A stretch of DNA of 64,000 nucleotides from Asterias rubens. Taxonomy: Eukaryota; Echinodermata; Asteroidea; Forcipulatida; Asteriidae. Position numbers and translations under genes: made by a program. Shown piece after piece: positions 35,228 through 46,814 of the stretch. The notes below the pieces were generated by a model. It did no database searches and was not told the DNA's origin. It saw only the letters and a list, made by a program, of their open reading frames with translations. The stretch spans positions 21,767,919-21,831,918 of the forward strand of contig NC_047062.1 of NCBI RefSeq assembly GCF_902459465.1, in the 5' to 3' direction. The first letter of the stretch is position 1; every line of letters begins with the position of its first letter.

Positions 35228-38200
35228 ATGCATCTGTACTTCATCGCCTTCATAGTGGCTAGCGCCCTCTATCTGGTGAGTGGCACCTACCCGATATCCC
35301 CATCTGACAGGTTGGCTTTGAGAAGCTACCTGAGGGAGGCTCTACTGGGTGACATGGACGAGGTCATGGTGGGACCGGCTACCAGAGAGGAGAGTGCCGC
35401 TAATAATAAACTCATCATCCCGCCAAATACATTTGTATCAGGTAAAATTAGTTTTTGTTTGTTTCATGTCATGTAAATGGTAAACAAACAGACCGGCGAG
35501 GGGAGGGACATCAAATGAGGGGGGGGGGGGGGTACGTGCCCTAAGCCACCCCACCCAGAAATCACAAGGTGACAGTTAACTAACTATTAGTTAGCATTGA
35601 TCATCCAGTTTCAGTCAAGGCTCATATCTTGTACTTGTCTGCAAATCATCAACTCATCAGTTTTATTTTGTTTTACACACCTAACACTGATACATCACTG
35701 TAATCCTGAGTACTTTCCCGCGTTCTGTGGGGAACGTTCACAGGCATATTATTTTGGCTATAAGGGTGAAACCAAATTATATTCTCTATCCCCGATGCAA
35801 ATTAAACATAATTCTCTTTCCGCTTCTACTCGCAGGAGGAGCTGGAGAGGGTAAACAACACCTTGGAGCCAGCGGGAAGATCCCCAACAAACAGGTAGCC
35901 CTACCTGAGGTTCGCCCTGGCTACTCTACTCCGCCTAACCCATGCCCAAAGACTATGGATAAAGACGGTGAGTCACGGACTCTATACTAAGAGTGTACTA
36001 CTTTTTAATATATTTTGTGGACAGAAGTGTACAAAAAATGACAGTAGATATTTTTCCAAAAACACTGTTTCAATGTAGGAATTGTGAATGAATATTTAAA
36101 GGACCATTAAGTCAGAAATAGTGCTGATTCTACACGGGATCTCTGGATACCTAAAGAGAGCAGCATCTCAACACTGTCCAGTCTCCTATACTAGAGCAGG
36201 CTCTTCGAAACGTTGATACCAGTTAAGAACTCACTCAGCGGCAGTGAAGATAACAACGAGAGGTCCCCTTGATCCACTAAGAGAAAGTTGTAGCCAATTG
36301 CATATTATTTCCCATGTTATATTGATTTTTAGCAAGACATTTCTTTTCAGAATGTTAGTCTACAAACTACCGGAATATACACCGCATTGGTAGACCAGTT
36401 TTCAGGAACAAAACTACACAGCAAATTGGGTCGTGTCCTTGCCATGCCATTGAAACCACCGATCTTTGTCAAAAATGAATACCCGGTTTCTGTTGGCTGA
36501 TAGTTGTCATCTTCAAGTCCGATGACATGTGTGTCTTGATATTCATCTTGCTTTTCAGGAAGGGATATTGTCAAGTCAGAGGTACACCCAAGGCTTGTCT
36601 GTTACTGCATGAGTGGATGGGAAGACACCGGCAGTGATGAAGACTGCACTGAATGTAAGTTGGCTTTACGAGATGAAAGTTTGCGTCAGCGGGTGCTGAT
36701 TTTCGGCACCATTGGCGACAAAAGGATACAACACAAAACGGGGAAACAAAAGGCCTCCATATGGGAACTCTAAAGACTGAGGTGCTCCACGAGGACATTT
36801 GTGTACAAAGTCCATGGGGAAACTAGTTTTAAGATCAGGGACAAGGGAAAGTACAAAAGAATGCACCACACGGAGTCCCACATATGAATAATTCTCTCGG
36901 GACTAACATCCCGTTTCACTCCTCTCGTTCAACCATCCATTCCCGCTCTCCAAGTTCCATTTTCAATTGCAATAATAATACTCTGTAAAGGCAAGGGTCG
37001 TGGGTTCGAATCCCACCCTTGTAATGGATTTGTGTCCACAGGTCTTGGGAAATCAAATTATATGAATCTCAATAGTCGGCAAAGCATTCTAAAAATTAAA
37101 TGGAAACATCAAACAAACCTTTTGTAGAGAAGACAGTGAAGACATTACAGTTTTAGACGTGAGAGGAAAACCCCTAGAAAACCCACGCGCATGACTGACA
37201 AAATCCAATGCACATAAGAGGCTCCGGTTCGGATTCGAACCGGGGTCAACAGAAGTGAAAGGCATGGAGGGAAACCACTGAGCCAACCTGAATGCACTGA
37301 GTAAACATGAATACTCAAAACATGATGAAATAGAGTTTAATAAAACATTTGTGGTTTCTGTTTCCCACTTGACAGCTGATAACTGCTGCCTCGCACAGAT
37401 GCCCAACACCGCTGACTTCGTCAACCAGTACCAGCAGGCCGGAGAACCAAAGGAACAGTCTTACATGCCGTTCAAACGGGTAAGTAGATGGCACCGAAAT
37501 CAAGACGATTTCTCACAAGTGCCGAAAAATGGCTACTTTAAACTTGCGTTTAAAAGGGTCGCGGAAGAATTAAGGAGAAATCAGGGGATGAAAAGTTTGC
37601 TATATGTTTGTTTAACTTGATGGTTAAAGAGTTTAAGCTGGGAATCACTGCCGGTTCAAATTTAGAAATCCAGAATTCTACAAAAATATTATATTTTTAC
37701 AAAAGTTTGACGAATTACATGAAGGAGTTCCCCTTGTTTATTTTTATAATATTAAAAGCTATTTGACTGGAAATGTGGCTTTCTTCATTTTTGCTGAGGT
37801 AACATAAGATGTTTGTGTCATTTATGTTCTGCCTTAAATGTTAATTGGGAAACTTTAGACTATCTGCCAATCTTCAAGAGAGGGCGTTCTTCACCAGGTA
37901 ATGTCAACGACTTAGGAATAGGAGAAGCATGGGTGACGGTCACTGACGGCAAATACCTTGTGTCTGCGTGTTTTTGATTTTGTATTTTAGATTTAGCCAA
38001 ACTGTTATTTGTTTTTCATAACACATTGCCAGCATAAACCAAACTGTTCTGGAACAGGACGTACTGGACACGAGTTCCCCAATGATAACAAACGGTGTGC
38101 ATGAGTTTTTGGGAGTGTTTCTTCTAGGGTAATTAGCAAAAATTCCAAAATGTTGACCTACCAAAAATTGAGAAGAAATCTGAAGTTTAGTTGTATGACA

Positions 38201-40266
38201 ATGTATCTGATTTAATTTTCAAGAGGCTGAGAGACTTCTAAATATTTTTTGAGTATTTTTGAATTTTTAGCATTTACCATTGTTTGCTATAGGAGTTGTG
38301 CACCCTTACCTGGTAGGTCTGCTGCCCTCTAGTGGCAGATCTTTCAAAAAGTCTCCCATTACGAAACAATCCAACACACCAAGAGAAACAAACTACTCAA
38401 TTGTAGTAGAGGGCAATGTATTCAATGTAAGGACACCAATGAAGTGTGGGAAACAAGAATAATCTGATGACTGATGCTGCCAATTGTTTTATCCGTCTCA
38501 GAATCAGTTCCATGATGGAGAACAAAGGGTTCAACTTGTGGCTAAGAAATCACCTGAAGTGATTGCCAAACGAGTAAGTCAGTTACTCTATGGATCTCTG
38601 TTCTTATAGTAGTCACTGGGCGATAGGGTATAGGGGTGAGGGGAGGGAGCTTTGCACTTTCTGTTTGTGTCTTGCTGATGTGTCCGCCGCGTTAACACTG
38701 GCTTAAGAGTGCCATTAATGTGCTTTAATTGTTTTCAACCCAAGTTTGGACTAATTTACAGGATGATAAATTATACTTTAGGTGGGTGGGTTGGCAGGAA
38801 AAACGATTCACCTGTAAAGTATTTCAAATTGGGAAGCTGCTGCTATTTTTGTTTTAGCTAGAAGCACTCTGTTTGTGTGTGGAGGTGTGGGTGTATGTGA
38901 TTGTCTTGATTTCATCTTAATATGGAGTTTTTTTATTTGATATTTGTTTTGCAGAGCCTTGGAAGCAGACGACTCCCAACAAAGGTATTGTGTTCGATAT
39001 TTGTTTATTATATAGCCGAAAGCAATAACTGATGTGTTTGATTAAGACTTACATAATATGGATAGCACATGATTTAAAAAGGTGTATAATGTTTTGAAAA
39101 TCATTTCAAGGGGTTAGTGGTTGGCAGACTTTAAAGTCACATGGAAATAAAAAAACATAAGAGTATATGCTTACGAACAATAAAACATTTTTTTTAGTAA
39201 TTGTTTGTCACGATTTATATGTTTAAAAAATATATAAAGTTGTTTGGGGGGCTGACTCCGCCTACCCCTTTTGTGACGTCAATCGAGGCAGACTTTGCCT
39301 GCAATGCATATAGTAAACACACGTGCAAAGTACCTGTACGTCCAAGTCGTGAGTTGGTACATTTCAAAAAGTGTTTTTCTGCATTCAGCAGCAATACACC
39401 TGATCGGCATTGCCGGAAAAAAAACAATTTTTAATTTTTTTGAAACGTACAAACTCACGATTTGGTCCGTACATGTACTTTGCAATTGTGTTTACCCTAC
39501 GCATAACAGGCAAAGTCTGCCTCGATTGACGTCACGAACAGCGCCCTCTCGGGTCGGGGTATACTCTTAAATTTGTAAATAACATAAGAACTGATTTTTT
39601 TAAAACCTTAGCTAACTGTTTATTCACATTCCACTCATCAAAACACATGTATTAGTGACAAAAGCTTTATTTTGACTTTAATTTACAGCTTTCTGTTCCC
39701 GACTCATGTGATCTATATACGGCCTTTTTTGTACACTGCCATACCGATTCCCAGGCAAATCAAACCTAACAATGTCTGTGTAGTTTTAAGCCATGCACTG
39801 CCACCCCATGTTCGCTTCACACTTGGCGCTGCAATTTTCCCGGGACAAATGAAGGCTCAGTATTCTAACCCCGGGTGGCTATTTCCCTGGCACACTTTTA
39901 ACAATTATTTTATCCAGTATATATATATTTTTTAAATAGAGACCTGATCCCCCTCTTACGACGTGGAATTGTCCATTTTAGGATATCAATGAATTTGACA
40001 CCCCTCCCCCCCCCCCCTTTCCCGGACGGTAAGGGTAATCAGGCTACCAAAACTTTTCTGGCAATTTCCCGGGGATTTCGTCCACGTGTGAAAGGGGTTA
40101 TTTAGGAAGATGTCATTACCAACTTCATTCAGAGACATTTCGATATTAATCATTTTGTTTTGTTTTGTGTTCTCAGCGTTACAACCCATTCATTGACGGC
40201 CAACCGTACATGGAGGGAGTCGTTGCCAAAAAGTCACCAGGCCTCTCTGGTCTGCCTGCCATGTAA
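35228..40266 (+). CDS. SCG5: Neuroendocrine protein 7B2 (secretogranin V), proPC2 chaperone
   Basis: Seven exons: 35228-35441, 35836-35967, 36559-36654, 37376-37479, 38502-38573, 38955-38984, 40177-40266 (TAA). All are GT/AG with matching phases; 738 nt, 245 residues. Residues 1-19 are a signal peptide. GGAGEGKQHLG...GKIPN (72-89) and TPPNPCP (103-109) match the family's conserved core; the proline-rich PPNPCP part is known to bind proPC2. NCCLAQMPNTADF (150-162) matches the vertebrate [12 protein letters not shown] segment. The C-terminal peptide RYNPFIDGQ...VVAKKSP (217-237) matches the PC2-inhibitory CT peptide. Two oddities: exon 3 inserts 32 residues with Cys130, Cys132 and Cys145, and exon 5 encodes a second VAKKSP-containing segment (183-204). 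Basic pairs lie at 181-182, 205-206, 211-212 and 216-217. Known role: 7B2 escorts proPC2 through the secretory pathway and its CT peptide blocks PC2 until cleaved. Confidence 0.93.
35690..35810 (-). repeat. SINE fragment beside the 7B2 exon 2 acceptor
   Basis: GAGTACTTTCCCGCGTTCTG, TCACAGGCAT, AAGGGTGAAACCAAATTATATTC and CTATCCCCGATGCAAATTAAAC correspond to the SINE tail and its flank at 16620-16700. It ends about 25 bp before the acceptor at 35835. Confidence 0.6.
36985..37294. repeat. Two tRNA-derived SINE pieces in 7B2 intron 3
   Basis: A plus-strand head piece at 36990-37050 (GGGTCGTGGGTTCGAATCCC). A separate minus-strand head at 37218-37294 (GGTTCGGATTCGAACCGGGG and ACCACTGAGCCAACC on +). 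The ends do not form complete tRNA genes. Confidence 0.6.
39131..39682 (-). repeat. Family C element in 7B2 intron 6
   Basis: Ends TTAAAGTCACATGGAAATAA and TTATTTTGACTTTAA. In the opposite orientation to 18557-19360: AGCGCCCTCTCGGGTCGGG lies at the right and CCTACCCCTTTTGTGACGTC at the left. Two perfect TGACGTCA sites (39274-39281, 39527-39534), each beside AATCGAGGC or its complement. Confidence 0.7.
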
Positions 40267-40606
40267 ACCATGGGGCAAAGGTCATCGGTTAAAGGTCACA
40301 CAGAAGACTTTATAAATTTATAACGGTTGTCATCAATTTAAATTTATTATCAAGTGTTGAAATGGACTTGGTCAGTTTATCATCAAAACGAGTTTGTATT
40401 TCTGTTCAAGGGGGGAAATCTATGCATACTCGTGATTAATCCATTTTGAGATTTGGTTTGGCTTCATCTCGATACACTTACATCAAATAGTGCACTCCTT
40501 GTCCGCATTGCCTTAAAGGGCTCTGCTCTAGTAATAACATTGTAACAATCAAATGATAATAGTTTCTAGTGATCGATGACAACTGTTAAATTGTTTTGAG
40601 AATAAA

Positions 40607-41400
40607 AACGAAGAAAATACTTAACGCACAAGCCAAACTCAATGTGCACGAAAATTAAAATACTTAAGAATGACATTTCTAATATTACTAAGGGATATTT
40701 TTCCCCAATGTTATCAATTTAACTCTTCTTCTTAAAGAAATGAATTTCACAGTATCGACGATGAGTTAATCTAATCCGCAAAACGGATCAGTTTTATCGA
40801 TTACTATGATCACATTAATTATTAGGTTAAAGTCGGTTTCAAGTTACGAAACAGACTCCTGTTTTGGAGTTGAATGATTGTGCTTGCCAGAATGTCAGAT
40901 GGGTTAGCTTAGGAGAGTGGTTAAGAGGGGGGAACATGTTTGTAAAGACAAATCTTTGAAGAAGAAAAAAAATCCAGCGAAATAAATAATGATTATTTGG
41001 AATTTGATTCTTTCTCAATGATGTAGGACTTTAGAGGATAAGGTAACGAAAGTACAGTACTTTTCTGTTTAGTTTTATGCACTTGACGTCAAGAAGGGCG
41101 CCCTCGCCTAGAGGCCAAAAGAAGGTTGTTCAAAATGCGTTAATAGGTTAAAATTTTATTTGATTCTAAATAAGTTAATTGTCATCACGACATCTTGTAC
41201 GGATTAGATTTTAAATGATTGTACTAATTTATTAGATTAAGTATCAAAAATGGCGTTTGGCATCTTTTAAAAAGAGTGGCTGCAGATATTTCCGATAGCT
41301 GATAAACTATGTCACACAAACCCTTGGGTAAGAATATCTTTGAAGACGGTGATTTCTTCACAGAGCAGTGAATAAGACTCTCTGAAATTTCTTAACGAGA
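40607..41400. other. 7B2 downstream flank, no recognised feature
   Basis: AT-rich with no repeat or exon that I can support; GACGTCAAGAAGGGCGCCCTC at 41085 resembles words seen in family C. Confidence 0.35.
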
Positions 41401-41543
41401 AGTTGACAAATACACACATAAAACCTACATGAATCCAGCAGTCACCGTAAGCCTAGTATAATTTTACAAAGAAGTTGACAAATACACACATAAAACCTAC
41501 ATGAATCCAGCAGTCACCGTAAGCCTAGTATATTTTTACAAAG
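41401..41543 (+). repeat. 72-bp tandem duplication
   Basis: Units start AGTTGACAAATACACACATA at 41401 and 41473 and end TTTTACAAAG. They are identical except for one base or so (TATAATTTT versus TATATTTTT). Confidence 0.92.
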
Positions 41544-43055
41544 CGTAATGTAGGCCACTACTGACAATTTAGCTGGCAGATAAAGCCTGTAGTTTTAGTC
41601 TTACACTAGTTTGAATTTGTACACACCACTGCACCTTTAATAAATTAATTGTCCTAGTTTGCAGCATCAAGCACCCTCTATATATAAAATCATATTATAG
41701 CATGCTGTATGTTTTTAGCACAGTTTTTATTTTTGATTCTTGCACTTTAACCTGGCGAGTCCAAAATGCTCGACTTAGTCTGGCACCAAAATGATGAGCT
41801 TTTGCGGTATAGTTTTAGAGCGCCGTTTGCACGTGCACGAATAACGAGGGGCTTGTGTGTATATAGAAGACTATATAAAAAAGCTTATAAAATAGATACG
41901 TCCTGCATTATATCTAAAGACTATTGATCTTTATCAAAATAATCTACTTAATAATGTACTACTATTAAGACTACATAATTGTTATAATATCAGTCAATAT
42001 TTTGATAATATTTAGACTAAATTCAATGAATCGCTCTTTAAACGAATTGAAACAACGTAAACAATTTTTGAATCACCTTTATCGAGAGCTTTTATTGAGT
42101 TAAAGTGACTATATTTTAGCCTTGTCTTTAAAATATTGTTTAACTAGTCTAACTACGCAAACAGTAGTGACGTCATCAGTAGTCGGCTAAACGTTGTTTA
42201 TGCATGCTCACAAGGTCCCCCATATAAGTGAAGACATATGTCTAGGATGTGGTTTGGTTCTCACATTCTTGATTGTTTAAATGAATTGAAAATGTTCAAA
42301 AGAAAAGTAAATTGTCCGAAATACATTTGCCATAATAAATAGTTGTTCATCCCCAAGAAATAATAACAAGTCCGTGTCGATCCTTATGTTCTTTTTCTTG
42401 CCATTTATTTTAATAACTCTAACTCTACTTGTTTTTATTTAAATAAAAAAAAAGGAAATTCTCCCCACTAAATTATGGAGAAAACAGAGCGTCGGCCGCA
42501 TTATTATTTTGTAGTCCTCAAAATAATATATTCTAGACGGATTTGAGAGCCAAAGAAAAGGAAATTGTAAGAATTTTGCCCAATTGGGACCTGGGGGTTA
42601 ATGCCTTCCAACATGAGGTTTTTGGATGACAATAGCCCTGAAATTAATTGTCCTATTTGCCCAGAGGTCACTGTAGGGAAACTTTTCAAGATTGATGCTC
42701 GTACGTTTGAATTTTTTTTACACAAGCTTTGAGGTGTTTTTACATGGAGGGAGAATAACTGAACGGGTCCTCGGACTCCCCATATCAAATTTAACACAGG
42801 ATAAAAGCTCAAGCGTTAATAATATTACAAGTATTTATACTTTCCCCTTTACTGTAAAACGCTGTGAGACTTCGAAGTATTTGTTCGTGTAAATTTGAAT
42901 ATTTGGGAGTTTATTATACTGTATGCTTTGCTGCGCTGCATACGTCAAAGTGCGCCCTCTTTCTTCCAGAATGCATACATATTCCTTAATATTTTAATTA
43001 CTGCTCAGACACAATGCAAAGTGTCATTATTATTGGCATCAAAACAATTCATTTT
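41544..43055. other. Intergenic, no recognised feature
   Basis: AT-rich noncoding sequence. AGTGACGTCATCAG at about 42167 contains a CRE palindrome. An open frame of 102 codons on the minus strand (42504-42812) shows no domain. Confidence 0.35.
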
Positions 43056-43059
43056 ATAA

Positions 43060-43690
43060 TTGTTCCCCGAGGGTACTACTAATTGCCAAGCTCCCCGGGG
43101 GACGCTTTGACGACGGGCCCCGCTCAGGCGGCCCCGCACCGACGGCCGACCCCGGCGTCACGGTCTTTTACTTTATAACCCGTTTAAAGGCACTGGACAC
43201 TATTGGTAATTACTTGTTAAAATAGTTGTTGAGCATAAAGACTAACTTGGTTAAGAAGCAATGGAGAGCTGTTGGTAGAATAACACATTGTGAATAACGG
43301 CTCCCTCTGAAGTAACGTAGTTTTTGAGAAAGAGGTAATTTCTCACTCAAAATAAAAGACTTTAGTTGAAGTATTTTACTATGCATCTAAAAGCACACAT
43401 AATGTAACAAGGGTTTATTCTCTTCCATTATTCTCCTGCATATTTGATGACCAATGATTGAGCTAAAATTTTCACAGATTTATTATTTTATGCATATGTT
43501 GGGATACACCAAGGAGAATACTGGTCTTTGACAATTACCAAATGTGCCCATGCCTTTAAAGATACACCAACGATGAAAATGGCCCACCGTGTACCCCTCG
43601 GGGGCAGCGAGGGGGAAATACCGCTGATTTCCACCCCCTCTGGGCACAGCCCGGCCCGCTTGAGCCGTTAAGTCGCGGTCGCAAATGCCA
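43060..43690. other. GC-rich island split by a family A element
   Basis: 43065-43165 and 43561-43690 are GC- and CpG-rich (GACGACGGGCCCCGCTCAGG, CGGGGGCAGCGAGGGGG, GTTAAGTCGCGGTCGC) in an AT-rich setting. No long conserved reading frame or RNA was recognised. Confidence 0.5.
43184..43559 (+). repeat. Family A element
   Basis: TTTAAAGGCACTGGACACTA to ATGCCTTTAA, with CGGCTCCCTCTGAAGTAACG and TTTTATGCATATGTTGGGAT inside. It interrupts the GC-rich island. Confidence 0.8.
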
Positions 43691-44379
43691 AACATTTTTT
43701 CTTTGAAGGTAATACCGGAATAATATCATAAAATATTATTCATAACTTTGTTATGATGAAAGGAGAGGCATTCTTGGAAGATGATAACATATAATTCCAA
43801 GTATTTCTGTTATATATATATGCGGTGAGATTTGTGAAGTGGGTTCATGTTATATATATGCCTACTTTATGGATTGGACTTTTTTGTCCGTTTATGAAGG
43901 AGAAAATACTGGTTATTCATGTTATTATTAAGTATGGTTACTAAAAAAACCAGTTATAATATAGCGATGTCGACACAAAAGAGGATCTGTTAAAGTTAAC
44001 ATTATGAATAATCACAGGAATTAACAATTTTCATTCATCCATAATAATAAATTGTACTATTTGGAGTGATACAGAACCAGTGTCGTTGTGCATACGAACC
44101 AAAACCACGTAGTGATCAAATTGTTGTTCGTACATTAGCTTTTGAATCATACTTTACAACGGATGCCTGGTATGATCTTGAAATAGTGCACATTATTAGT
44201 GTACTTATAAAGGGTTTGTTTGAACTATTATTATAATACGAAAATGTCGTTACAGGCATCACGGTTCCTACATAAATATCTTAATTTCCATACATAATAT
44301 CCCAGTTTATTTATGTCAAGCCTCATCGGCGATTAAAAAACACCGGTGTTAAGACTCAATCGACTCATCAGGAGTAAAA

Positions 44380-44600
44380 CAACAAAAAGACTTAAACTCC
44401 TTCGAGGAGTGTTTGTCCTCAGCGAGCCTGACAACCCCTGTGCCATCGTCAAATTGCTCCCTCATCCCCCCTAGCACACGACACGCTGGCTCCGCTAATC
44501 CCGGGGCACACTACAGCGAGTCAAGGGTATCACACAGCCACCGGGGACAGTGACCGACGGGACAGGGCGACCTCACGTGAACCCTTCCTATGGGCAACCA
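44380..44600. other. GC-elevated noncoding segment
   Basis: GC-richer than its flanks (ATCCCGGGGCACACTACAGC, CCACCGGGGACAGTGACCG, CACGTG at about 44574). A similar island lies at 45280-45430 (GGCGCCATCACCGGGGACGC). Possible regulatory DNA; no gene seen. Confidence 0.35.
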
Positions 44601-45797
44601 TTTTTTTTTACAAGTAATTTTTAGAGGGTTTTAAAGACTTAATTTGTGTGGATTTGTTTACATTCAAAAAGTGTAGTAACTCTTAACAGAGATGGGGGAC
44701 ACTGGGGGTGATAACATGATATATTAATTCGGCATGAACAACAATAGTTATTGATAGGATGTCAGAATGTGCAGTCACGTATCTGTGCTGGATTCAAATT
44801 GGAGCAATAATCTTTCCATGGTTGAAAATATAAACCATTATTCAGGAGTCCAATTTTGTAAGATTCAATGAACATATGGAGCTGTCTTGAGGTTATTGTG
44901 CGCGAATTGGCACTAGGAAGCAAATATTCCGAAGCATGTGAAGTTTTAAATGCTGGTATAAAAAAAGACCCTTACGGATAACTCTTTCCATTGATTATGT
45001 TCTGTGTGGAAAATGACTGTTGAAACCAAAGGATGACAGGAAACATAGAAACGGGAAATAAATAGCATGGAACTCTAAATTGAACAGCTTTAGAACAACG
45101 ATGGTATACGTTTATAATACAATTCACTCCCTTTATTTACCGTGTCGCATTATAGGAGACAAGAAAAAATAGGTCTAAAAGTAAGGTCAAAATAAAAGTA
45201 GAACACAAAGAAAAACATAAATGACTTCTTAAAAAAAATGAAAATAAAATTGTATCAGTTTCCTAACAGCGCTTTCGAAAATTCGCCCACGGTCAAATAT
45301 AGCCTTGGTCGCTGTTTGTGTTCTCCTTTGGGTTGCCTTTATCGGGAATTACCTCCCCGCTGTCATACCCATTGAAGCCCAATAGGCTCGGGCGCCATCA
45401 CCGGGGACGCAATGCGGTGGTTTCAAGTTAAAGATACCCGGTTTGCAATTTGGGGTAATTCATCCCCCACACAACGTGTTTGGCCGTCTAATCTCAAGGC
45501 TTTATAAAGTGTAGGCCTACATTTAAGTTAACTGAAACAGCAGGTTAAAATTGTCAAAGAGAGAAAAGGCAGGTCTGAGGAAGAACGTGAATAACAGTGT
45601 ACCCTACAAACAAAATCATCTTTCCACATAATGTAAAATGTTGTTACATTTTACAACCCGTGTTACAATTAAGCGAGGGACCCTTGCTAAATTGTGGCAT
45701 GGTGGCGTAGTGGTATCACAAAATGTTCACCAACCTCGTGTAAAAGAACAACATTGTTTTAAAGGTAATTATAAATATAAATATGAATAGTTAACTT

Positions 45798-46015
45798 GCG
45801 GTACAACCAGCATCAGTAAAATCTCTTTTGAAGGAGCCGGTTTGGTCTCGACGTCTCGAACAGTATACTCTGCTCTTTTCTCATGAAGACGAGCAGAGTA
45901 TACTGACCAAATCCCTTCAAAAGAGATTTTACTTATGGTTGTACCCGCAAGTTTACTATTCAGTTTTAGATACTGTTATTCTCCACACCATGCAAAGCTT
46001 CAAACACCATTTAAC
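45798..46015. repeat. Family D element with long foldback
   Basis: Arms 45798-45875 and 45891-45948 pair: GTACAACCA/TGGTTGTAC, AGTAAAATCTCTTTTGAAGG / CCTTCAAAAGAGATTTTACT, CAGTATACTCTGCTC / GAGCAGAGTATACTG. The left arm has an extra GTCTCGACGTCTCGAA segment. It continues with CACACCATGCAAAGCTTCAA, as in the copy at 57840. Confidence 0.8.
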
Positions 46016-46232
46016 ATTGTTTTGAGTGTTCAAGGTCCCTATTACTAAACACAACTTGCGATAGAAAATAGTTCCCCCGGTAGACAGTACTTTATTCGAG
46101 ATTAGTTTTCAGTAAAGTTAGTGAAAAACAAGTGACGGAAGAAAAAAATTCAAGATTGTTACAGTTCGATTCCCCATTTGCTCTTGATTTCCTCCTGGTT
46201 AAACCGTATGTCTTTGCACACACTGGACCTGC

Positions 46233-46814
46233 CGTCGATCTCACCAAACTCTTCCTTTATAACTTAGGATTAATCTTAAGACTTAGGACAAGTCCCAGCC
46301 CTGCACTGTAGCATGTAAACACTAAGATTAATCCTAAGTTAGGACGAGTTACTCGGATGGGTTCAATGCGTCCTACGCCTTTGGATACGGAACTTAAAGG
46401 CAGTGTACACTATTGGTAATTACTCAAAATAATTATTAGCATAAAACCCTACTCGGTAACGAGTAATGGGGAGAGGTTGATGGTATCAAACATTGTGAGA
46501 AACAGCTCCCTCTGAAGTGACATAGTTTTCGAGAAAGAAGTAATTTTCCATGAATTTGATGTCGAGACCTCAGATTTAGAATTTGAGGTCTCGAAATCAA
46601 CCATCTAAAGGGTGTTTTTTCTTTCATTATTTTCTCGCAACTTCGAAGACCAATTGGGCTCAATCTTTTACAGGTTTGTTATTTTATGCACATGTTGAGA
46701 TACACCAAGTGAGAAGACTGGTCTTTGACAATTACCAATAGTGTCCAGGGTCTTTAACTCGTCCTAAGTTATAAGATAAATCCTACGTTATGGAAGAGTT
46801 TGGTGAAATCGACG
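46233..46814. repeat. Family E element split by a family A element
   Basis: The left half (TCGATCTCACCAAACTCTTC, CTTAGGATTAATCTTAAG, GTTAGGACGAGTTACTCGG) and the right half (CTCGTCCTAAGTTATAAGAT ... GAGTTTGGTGAAATCGACGG) rejoin across the insertion at 46394-46757. Confidence 0.8.
46394..46757 (+). repeat. Family A element nested in family E
   Basis: TTAAAGGCAGTGTACACTAT to CCAATAGTGTCCAGGGTCTTTAA, with TTAA at both edges. Full interior, about 364 bp. Confidence 0.8.

Larger units (their letters stand above)
35205..40606 (+). other. SCG5: 7B2 gene transcript extent (3' part)
   Basis: The exon begins after the acceptor at 35201-35204 with 23 nt of 5' UTR. The 3' UTR runs from 40267 to past an AATAAA at 40601-40606, the best polyadenylation signal, about 335 bp after the stop. 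Confidence 0.55.
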
